12,397 bases of DNA from Bradyrhizobium sp. (GTDB taxonomy: Bacteria > Pseudomonadota > Alphaproteobacteria > Rhizobiales > Xanthobacteraceae). The notes below the pieces were generated by a model that had not been told where the DNA came from, ran no database searches, and saw nothing but the letters and a program-made list of their open reading frames with translations. Location: assembly GCA_025960445.1 (NCBI GenBank), contig JAICIT010000027.1, positions 1 to 12,397 of the forward strand, in the 5' to 3' direction. Of the stretch, positions 6,973 to 12,397 are shown in pieces; positions within the stretch are counted from its first letter, which is position 1, and each line of letters opens with the position of its first letter. The position numbers and the translations under genes were made by a program.

Positions 6973-6994
6973 CTGTCTTCAGGGAGTTGTCATC

Positions 6995-7782
6995 ATGAAT
7001 TTGCCCAGCCTGTTCTTGTCGCATGGAGCGCCCACCTTGCCGCTGACCGACACACCGGCCCGCGCGTTCGTGAAGGCGCTCGGTCACAAGCTGCCTCGGC
7101 CGCGCGCCATTCTCGTCATCTCAGCCCATTGGGAAACCGACCGCCCGGCCATCAATGCAGTCGCGTCGAACGAGACGATCCACGACTTCTATGGCTTTCC
7201 ACGCGCGCTCTACGACCTGCGCTATCCCGCGCCCGGCTCACCTGACCTGGCGGAAACGGTCGCATCGCACCTCCGGCAGGCGGGTTTGCCTGCGACATTG
7301 ATCACAAGCGCGGGCTCGACCACGGCGCCTGGGTCCCGCTTTCCCTGATCTATCCGGCCGCCGACATCCCCGTGCTCCAGCTGTCCGTGCAGCCTCATCT
7401 GGGCCCCGACCATCACCTGAAGCTCGGCCAGGTGCTGGCACCGCTCCGCAGCGAAGGCGTGCTCATCATTGGCAGCGGCAGCTTCACCCACGACCTGTCC
7501 GAATTCCGCGGCCATGCGGCAAACGACCCGGCACCCGCATGGGTCAACGACTTCGCCGATTGGTTCGATCAGGCGCTCACGGAAGACCGGACCACAGATC
7601 TCCTCAATTACCGGCGTCTCGCGCCACATGCGGTCAAAAACCACCCCACCGAGGAGCATCTGTTGCCGCTCTATGTTGCTTTTGGTGCCGCAGGCCCGAA
7701 TGCTCACGCCGAGCGCTTACACGCCAGTGCAACCTATGGCGTCCTTCGTATGGACGTATACGCGTTTGAGCATCGACCATGA
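6995..7782 (+). pseudogene. LigB/DODA-type extradiol dioxygenase, frameshifted
   Basis: Family members are metal-dependent ring-cleaving dioxygenases acting on catechol-type substrates such as DOPA (YgiD-like). The start ATG has AGGGAG eight bases upstream. The first frame gives MNLPSLFLSHGAPTLPL and SAHWE, holding metal-binding histidines H10 and H45. It runs through HDFYGFPRALYDLRYPAPG to about residue 101, then hits a stop at 7346. The rest of the domain continues in another frame: RGLDHGAWVPLSLIYP, then SFTHDLSEF, EEHLLPLYVAFGAAG and VLRMDVYAFEHRP. One missing base at about 7298-7301 (TTGATC) explains this; restoring it gives about 262 residues, the family's normal length. The gene as written would make a truncated protein without half the active site. 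A sequencing error is a live alternative because everything else is intact. Confidence 0.85.
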
Positions 7783-7924
7783 AGGTCTCAGCACGTCGTA
7801 GGATATCCAAACTCGTACACAATCCACAGCCGCTGCAGTAATTGTAGGGCCGTCGTGACGTTCCATCCGACTACGCAGCTAACGACGATCGTAACGCACT
7901 ACATTTGCAGTCTCGTATTGACAT

Positions 7925-7952
7925 TTGACTGAGCGATCTGACGGCGTATGAT
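7925..7952 (+). promoter_or_regulatory. Sigma-70-type promoter of histidine kinase gene
   Basis: TTGACT (7925-7930), a 16-base spacer and TATGAT (7947-7952) closely match the housekeeping consensus. The implied start of transcription is about 7959, some 27 bases before the ATG at 7986. That makes the GTG at 7965 an unlikely start. A second TTGACA (7918-7923) overlaps just upstream, but its spacing to the -10 is too long. Confidence 0.55.
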
Positions 7953-7985
7953 CTGCGCCAATGTGTGCGTTTGAGACAGTGCCGG

Positions 7986-9687
7986 ATGCGCGAGACTCTC
8001 AAATCATATCGCAACCAGCGGCGAGAGGTATGGGTAGCAATTTGTTCTATCTTAATTTTCGCCGTGCTACTTTCTTGTTTACTTGCCTTCGAACTGATCC
8101 AGACGCGCCACAACATTATCCAAACAGGCTATCTGCGGGCGCGAAACCTTTCGCTGGCATTGGAGGAGCAGACTCAGCGCTCAATTCAGACTCTCGACTT
8201 CACCCTCGCACTGGTTTCAAACGAGCTGGCCGACCGACCAAGTACACCGTCGCACGACCCGCAATTCACCTCCGGATTGCGACGGGAACTGGCTAAGCTT
8301 CCTTACGTGCGTGCCCTGTTTGTTGTCGGTCGAGATGGCTACCTCATTCAGGACACGGATGTCGGAACGCCTAATGTTAGCTTGTCTGATCGACTCTATT
8401 TCAAAACGCAAGCTGACAGCCCAACATCGGCGCTTTATGTAGGTGAACCGCTACGCAGTCGCTCGACCCAAATTGGATCACCTTGGTTTCTAAGTGTAAG
8501 CAAAGGTATTCGTCTATCGGATGGGAGCTTCTACGGAGCGGTCGTTGCAGCCGTTGAACCCCTATATTTCTCACATTTCTATTCTGAATTGGGCGACCCT
8601 AAGGAAATCGCCGTCGCACTCATCCATAGCTCCGGTTTGCTGATCGCCCGGTATCCCGTACAAGCAAATTCTTCCGGTGTCTCGCTTGCCGACCAGAAGC
8701 TGTTTACCACTGAGCTCAAAGCCGCCAGCTCGGGCGCATTTTCCGATGTCAGTAAGGTGGACGGGGCTGAACGTCTCTATTCGTACCGGACGGTCGAGCC
8801 CTGGCCTCTGGTCGTCGCTGTCGGACTGAACAAAGAATTGCTCCTTGCCGATTGGCAGCGACAAGCATTCGCGATGTGTGCTGCGGCGGCGGCGCTTATC
8901 GTGGTACTTATTATTGCTGCCACGGTTATCATCCGGCGACGCGTGCACGATCTGCAAGTTGCCGAGCATCTTCACAATATTGATCGCCTCGAATCGCTTG
9001 GTCAAATAGCGAGTACCGTAGCGCATGATTTTAACAATTTACTATTCATCAGTGGCGGAAACATCGAAACCGCGAGCCGCAAATTGCCAAGCGAGCATCA
9101 GTGTCAGCAACGATTGTCAACCGCGCTCCAGGCGGTGCAACAGGGCGGCCGTATGGTGAAGGATCTGTTGAGCTTTGCGCGACATGGTCCGGCAGAGCCA
9201 ACGACTAAGAACTTATGCGAAATACTTTCCCGTGAAGCAGACCTGCTTCGACAGGCGGCGCGGCCCTGTAGGTTGGCCGTTGCGCTTCCTGACGCTCGCT
9301 GCGAAGCTGTAATAGATGAGAACGGCTTCGAGCGAGCGCTTATGAACCTTGTTGTAAATGCCCGCCAGGCGACGAGTACTTCCGGCGTAATCACTGTGAC
9401 AGCAAAGATCGTCGCAGTCACTCCTTCTGACAGGAGGACATGGCCCGGCTTAGCGTCAGGCCAAATATGTTGCTTGTAGCGTCGAAGACCAGGGAGAAGG
9501 GATTCCTCCCCATTTGGTTTCGCGCGTCTTCGACCCATTCTTCACTACCAAAGCTGAAGGAAAGGGGACCGGACTGGGGCTCAGCCAAGTCTTTCGTTTT
9601 GCCCGGCAGTGCGGCGGAGGGGTGTACGTTCAAAGCAAGCTCGGCTCAGGCACTACCGTCACTTTAATACTGCCGCTAGCGACGTAG
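7986..9687 (+). pseudogene. dCache sensor histidine kinase, frameshifted
   Basis: A membrane sensor kinase of about 566 residues if repaired. It has one membrane helix (about 16-38), an extracytoplasmic dCache-type sensor domain (about 50-290, with the family-like SDRLYFKTQ), and a second helix (about 295-316). The dimerisation and phosphoacceptor segment is VAHDFNNLL (H347), and the N box is NLVVNARQA. The frame stops at 9477, after LASGQ. In the +1 frame the domain continues YVACSVEDQGEGIPP, then RVFDPFFTTK and GTGLGLSQVF, ending at 9687. Removing one A from the AAA at 9463-9465 joins the two exactly (GQ-YVAC). The G1 box reads DQGEG where DTGxG is usual, and the N box has NARQA where NARDA is usual, so nucleotide binding may have been atypical even when intact. 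No response regulator lies beside it. Start at ATG 7986 is preferred over GTG 7965. The ligand is unknown. Confidence 0.88.
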
Positions 9688-9899
9688 GCTCCGCGGCCGG
9701 GTCGCCAATTCGACCAGTCGCAGCAATTCAGCAGAGGTCCTCCTCATGAGAGAAGGAGCCCACCGCCGATGATGGAAGCGGCCGCGAACAATAGAACATC
9801 AAATTCCCGCTTCATCAGGCTAGGTGGATGTACGCCTAGAGCTTTTAATTTACCGGAGTTTAAGGCACAATTCTGGCTACATAGCCCTAGGAGGCCCAT

Positions 9900-10313
9900 A
9901 TGTTGGACGACTTCAAGAAATTCGCGCTCAGGGGGAACGTTGTTGATTTAGCAATCGGCGTCATCATCGGCGCGGCATTCGGCGCAATTGTTGCGTCGAT
10001 GGTTGGCGACATCATCATGCCGATCGTCGGCGCAGCCGCCGGCGGGCTCGATTTCTCCAACTATTATCTTCCTCTAAGTTCTTCAGTAAAACCCGGCCTG
10101 GCGCTCGCTGACGCCAAGAAAGCGGGGGCAGTCTTGGCATATGGCAACTTTATCACCATCACCATCAACTTCATCATCATCGCTTTTGTCTTGTTTTTGA
10201 TAATCCAGCTCTTCAACAGAATGAAGAAGAAGGAGGAAGCCAAGCCTGGCGAGACGCCTGCTACAGAGAAGCTGCTCACAGAGATCAGGGATTTGTTGGC
10301 ACGCCGTACATAA
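9900..10313 (+). CDS. Large-conductance mechanosensitive channel MscL
   Basis: MscL forms a homopentameric inner-membrane pore that opens under membrane tension and releases solutes during osmotic downshock. The 137-residue length is normal. The N-terminal amphipathic segment [20 protein letters not shown] leads into helix 1 ([25 protein letters not shown]). A periplasmic loop (about 48-80) follows, then helix 2 ([20 protein letters not shown]) and a charged cytoplasmic tail ending in [11 protein letters not shown]. All match the family. The ribosome binding site AGGAGG (9889-9894) lies five bases before the ATG. It stands alone between the broken kinase gene and the small secreted-protein genes. 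Confidence 0.97.
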   Translation: MLDDFKKFALRGNVVDLAIGVIIGAAFGAIVASMVGDIIMPIVGAAAGGLDFSNYYLPLSSSVKPGLALADAKKAGAVLAYGNFITITINFIIIAFVLFLIIQLFNRMKKKEEAKPGETPATEKLLTEIRDLLARRT

Positions 10314-10416
10314 GGGCACGACGCCGTTGTACGGACACCGGGAGCGAGAGACTTGAGCCTTGCTTGACCATGTGCTCTCATTTCGACCTTGGTGAATACG
10401 TCAAACGGAGGATCAG

Positions 10417-10647
10417 ATGAAACGTCTCGTGATTGCCGCACTAATTACCTCCTTCGCAGTCGGCTCCGCCTATGCGCAGTCTTGCTCGGTCAAGGCCGTT
10501 GGCAAGGATGGTAAGGCGCTAGCTGGGGCTGCAAAGACAAGTTTTCTGAAAAAGTGTTGTGAAGACAGCGCGATCAGTAAAGACGGGAAGCCGCTCTCGG
10601 GCGCGGCGAAGACCAGCTACGTCACGAAGTGCGAAAAGGGCGGCTGA
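10417..10647 (+). CDS. PsiF-like secreted protein with two tandem repeats
   Basis: A 76-residue exported protein. Residues 1-20 are a signal peptide (MKRLVIAALITSFAVGSAYA), probably cut after AYA. The mature part consists of two copies of a short unit: KDGKALAGAAKTSFLKKC and KDGKPLSGAAKTSYVTKC, each bounded by cysteines. The pattern resembles the PsiF repeat, named after the E. coli phosphate-starvation-inducible protein, whose function is unknown. The cysteines could form disulphides in the periplasm. GGAGG (10407-10411) is five bases before the ATG. It is followed 46 bases later by another secreted small protein with a similar Cys-bounded unit. Confidence 0.8.
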   Translation: MKRLVIAALITSFAVGSAYAQSCSVKAVGKDGKALAGAAKTSFLKKCCEDSAISKDGKPLSGAAKTSYVTKCEKGG

Positions 10648-10693
10648 GAGTTCGAAGCCAAGCCCCGTTTTATTGCAGGATTAGGAGTTGAAA

Positions 10694-11209
10694 ATGCGTA
10701 CGTTCGCGCTCGTCTGCTCCATCTTCCTCGGAGCCTCTTTCCTCTCGTTTCCGGCGGTAGCCCAGCAAAAGACCGCGAAGGCCTGCCAGGAAGAATGGAG
10801 AGCCAATAAGGCGGCCAATCAGGCTAAAGGCATAACCGAGAAAGCGTACGTCGCGCAGTGCCGGGCGGGCACAACCACCGCTACGCCCGCCCCGGCAGCT
10901 CCCACAGCCGCAGCACCGCCTAAGGCGCCGCCCAGCGCGGCACCTGCGGCGTCCTCTCGGCCCACCCGGCCAGCCGCTCCGGCGGCACCATCAGCGGCAA
11001 CGCCGTCTGGCGCAAACCAGTATTCGACCGAAGCTCAGGCAAAGGGACGCTGTGGTTCCGGCACTGTCGTTTGGGTCAACCTAAATTCGAACATCTATCA
11101 TTTCGCCGGCCACAAGGACTACGGGCACACGAAATCCGGAGCCTACATGTGCGAGCGCGATGCCATGAGTGAAGGGATGCGTGCCGCAAAGAACGAAAAG
11201 CATCCCTAG
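10694..11209 (+). CDS. Secreted protein with Pro/Ala-rich linker
   Basis: A 171-residue exported protein of unknown function. The ATG at 10694 is chosen because AGGAG lies six or seven bases upstream; an in-frame TTG at 10688 overlaps the spacer. An N-terminal signal peptide (about 1-24) ends near FPAVAQ. A cysteine-bounded basic unit follows (ACQEEWRANKAANQ to YVAQC), resembling the PsiF-like repeats of the preceding gene. Next is a long Ala/Pro/Ser/Thr-rich linker (about 59-108). The C-terminal domain contains GTVVWVNLNSNIYHFAG, HTKSGAYMCERDA and RAAKNEKHP, a small module I recognise from many Bradyrhizobium secreted proteins. The layout suggests a flexible periplasmic or envelope-associated protein. 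Confidence 0.85.
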   Translation: MRTFALVCSIFLGASFLSFPAVAQQKTAKACQEEWRANKAANQAKGITEKAYVAQCRAGTTTATPAPAAPTAAAPPKAPPSAAPAASSRPTRPAAPAAPSAATPSGANQYSTEAQAKGRCGSGTVVWVNLNSNIYHFAGHKDYGHTKSGAYMCERDAMSEGMRAAKNEKHP

Positions 11210-11256
11210 CGAATGAACAAGCAAAGCGGGGCGGCACAGAAATAGCGGAGGTACAT

Positions 11257-11616
11257 ATGGGTCTTTTTGATCAAGTTGGCGGAGCCCTAAAGGGTGCCAT
11301 CGCTTCCGAGCTTGCCGCGAATGCGCCTGGATTGATCAATGCTGTGCTCGCGAAGACCAATATGGGAAATCTTCAGGGCTTGGTTGACCAACTTCAGCAG
11401 GGCGGATTGGGCGATCAGGTAAAGTCCTGGCTCGGCAACGGGCAAAATATGAGAGTCAGCCCCGAGCAAATCCAGTCAGCGTTAGGCAATGATCAGCTTC
11501 GTCAACTTGCCGCGCATTTCGGGATACCAATGGATGCGGTATCCAAACTACTGGCAGAACACCTGCCTGCGGCTGTCGATCAGGCCAGCCCTGATGGAAA
11601 CCTACAAGGCTCTTGA
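11257..11616 (+). CDS. YidB family (DUF937) protein
   Basis: A 119-residue protein without signal peptide or membrane helices. It begins MGLFDQVGGALKGAI, and carries GGLGDQVKSWLGNGQN and SPEQIQSALGNDQLRQLAAHFGI, the hallmark segments of the YidB/DUF937 family. The family's molecular role is unknown. The start has GGAGG (11247-11251) five bases upstream. A short weak hairpin (GACTG 11615-11619, CAGTC 11626-11630) followed by ACTTTT overlaps the stop codon and may act as a poor terminator. The gene follows two secreted-protein genes and precedes a gap of about 400 bases. Confidence 0.93.
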   Translation: MGLFDQVGGALKGAIASELAANAPGLINAVLAKTNMGNLQGLVDQLQQGGLGDQVKSWLGNGQNMRVSPEQIQSALGNDQLRQLAAHFGIPMDAVSKLLAEHLPAAVDQASPDGNLQGS

Positions 11617-11652
11617 CTGAGAGCGCAGTCGCACTTTTACGATTTATTGAAG

Positions 11653-11726
11653 CCTCCACCTGCCGCGGTCAGTCCACGATCGACACGGAACACGTCGATC
11701 GTGCCGTTCTTTTCGATGGGTGGAGG
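11653..11726. repeat. Nested inverted repeat, possible structured RNA
   Basis: An inner perfect ten-base-pair hairpin pairs CACGATCGAC (11675-11684) with GTCGATCGTG (11694-11703) around a nine-base loop. It is enclosed by an outer eight-base-pair repeat, CCTCCACC (11653-11660) with GGTGGAGG (11719-11726). The unpaired arms between the two stems are 14 and 15 bases, giving a near-symmetric internal loop. No T-run follows, so it is not an ordinary terminator. It could be a small-RNA or leader structure or a mobile-element remnant. Confidence 0.45.
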
Positions 11727-11728
11727 AC

Positions 11729-11809
11729 AGACTGTACAGCGTCCTTCGGATGGATATTTACGCGTTCGGAGACACTGGTAAGGAAATCCGCAAGCCGCCG
11801 CCGCAGTGA
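11729..11809 (+). pseudogene. Possible relic of a second dioxygenase 3' end
   Basis: In the frame ending at TGA 11807-11809 this stretch reads RLYSVLRMDIYAFGDTG and on to a short tail. VLRMDIYAF matches VLRMDVYAF at the end of the dioxygenase gene (7739-7766). At DNA level 24 of 28 bases agree, and most differences are at third codon positions, as expected for once-coding homologous DNA. Nothing upstream resembles the rest of a dioxygenase, so only a tail would remain. The match is short and chance is not excluded. Confidence 0.35.
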
Positions 11810-12028
11810 GCACGCTGATGATCGTCCATGCATCCGTGGAAACACAAAGGAACAAAGGTGCAGACGGACGATTGGAGCCGATAGCAGGCCGAAGGGGTGG
11901 CTCTGCGGCACGGCCCAAGCCATGCGATTTTCAAGACACTTTTTACTTGCTCCTGCCCGCTTGTCCTACGGACGGATGGAATTAATTAATGGCGTCAACT
12001 CACAATGTCTCGATCAGAGGAGCTCACG

Positions 12029-12397
12029 ATGAGCAAGATCAACATCGCGGTGTTGGTTGGCAGCTTGCGTCGAGATTCGTTCAACGCAAGGCTCGCCGCA
12101 GCGGTCGCCAAGCTCGCGCCTGCCGAATTCACTTTCAAGACCTTACAGATCGGCGACCTTCCGCTTTACAATCAGGACGATGATGGAAATCAAGCGGCTC
12201 CGGTAAAGCGCCTGAAATCTGAGATCGCGGCCTCTCAGGGATTGCTGTTCGTCACACCAGAGTACAATCGCTCTATACCCGGTGTTCTAAAAAATGCAAT
12301 CGACCATGCGTCGCGGCCTTACGGTCAAAGCGCGTTTGCCGGAAAGCCGGGCGGCGTCATCGGTGTTTCCGTCGGCGCGATCGGCACCGCAGTCGCG
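12029..12397 (+). CDS. NADPH-dependent FMN reductase (partial, 3' end outside window)
   Basis: Flavodoxin-fold enzyme that uses NAD(P)H to reduce FMN or, in ChrR/YieF-type relatives, quinones and chromate. The 123 residues present begin MSKINIAVLVGSLRRDSFNA, with the phosphate-binding loop GSLRRDSFN. The flavin-binding signature PEYNRSIPGVLKNAIDHAS lies at about residues 77-95, and GVIGVSVGAIGT near the cut. About two thirds of the usual length of roughly 180-190 residues is seen, without defects. AGAGGAG (12016-12022) is six bases before the ATG. The reading frame is open at the right edge. The physiological substrate cannot be told from sequence. Confidence 0.93.
   Translation, partial: MSKINIAVLVGSLRRDSFNARLAAAVAKLAPAEFTFKTLQIGDLPLYNQDDDGNQAAPVKRLKSEIAASQGLLFVTPEYNRSIPGVLKNAIDHASRPYGQSAFAGKPGGVIGVSVGAIGTAVA

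Larger units (their letters stand above)
11617..12028. other. Intergenic region with nested repeat and possible gene relic
   Basis: Open frames on both strands (11613-12032 plus, 11637-11918 minus) have no recognisable domain and no good ribosome binding site, so I do not call them genes. The region holds a nested inverted repeat (11653-11726), a short stretch resembling the 3' end of the dioxygenase gene (11738-11767), and an AT-rich patch (11979-11990, GAATTAATTAAT). The AT-rich patch could supply a -10 box for the downstream reductase, with TTGTCC (11961-11966) as a weak -35. Confidence 0.45.

Noticed and set aside
6554..6994. Upstream extension of the dioxygenase frame into doxX
   Set aside because: The extension is out-of-frame doxX sequence (Ser/Arg-rich); the ATG at 6995 with AGGGAG upstream starts at the family motif.
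7290..7310. Programmed frameshift in the dioxygenase
   Set aside because: No slippery heptamer or downstream pseudoknot is apparent, and family members are normally read in one frame.
11637..11918. 93-codon minus-strand frame
   Set aside because: It passes through the nested inverted repeat, and I recognise no family or signal in it.
1..12397. CRISPR array, insertion sequence or integrase
   Set aside because: No regularly spaced repeats with spacers and no transposase or recombinase motif was found in any frame; mobile-element origin of the left part therefore rests on context only.

Overview
The window looks like chromosomal DNA from an alphaproteobacterium, most likely a Bradyrhizobium-type member of the Nitrobacteraceae. 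The base composition is fairly GC-rich. The small secreted proteins, the Crp/Fnr variant and the ParB-methyltransferase/DUF5681 gene group are all familiar from that lineage. This assignment is recognition from memory, not a search result. The window holds no rRNA, complete tRNA, transposase, integrase or CRISPR array.

Left part (1-4111), accessory in character. A gene-free lead-in (1-360) carries a long inverted repeat and four ACGGGA motifs, three of them spaced about two helical turns apart. Next comes a tight minus-strand operon of three genes, read right to left: a ParB-domain/DNA-methyltransferase fusion, a small DUF5681 protein (ATGA overlap), and a large protein that starts with a DUF5681 motif and continues as three diverged copies of a TPR-containing module. 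It resembles cargo of an integrated element, but no integrase is present. A gene-poor stretch of about 490 bases upstream contains an inverted repeat beside a possible -10 box for this operon.

Middle (4600-9687), regulators and metabolism. A Crp/Fnr-family regulator and a LysR-family regulator lie on the minus strand. The LysR gene is divergent from a plus-strand doxX-like membrane gene followed by a LigB/DODA-type extradiol dioxygenase. A perfect inverted repeat in the divergent promoter region is the natural LysR site. The dioxygenase is broken by a one-base deletion. Just downstream, a dCache sensor histidine kinase is broken by a one-base insertion in an AAA run, which cuts off its ATP-binding half. 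In both cases the missing half reads on cleanly in another frame, so the lesions are recent or are sequencing errors.

Right part (9900-12397), plus strand, envelope-related: mscL (mechanosensitive channel), a small PsiF-like secreted protein made of two repeats, a second secreted protein with a Pro/Ala-rich linker, a YidB/DUF937 protein, a 412-base gap with a nested inverted repeat and a possible relic of a dioxygenase 3' end, and the start of an NADPH-dependent FMN reductase that runs off the window. Each gene has its own strong Shine-Dalgarno sequence.

The most unusual content is the methyltransferase/DUF5681/DUF5681-TPR operon. The two matched frameshifts, the apparent second dioxygenase tail and the ACGGGA motif array are the other points worth checking.
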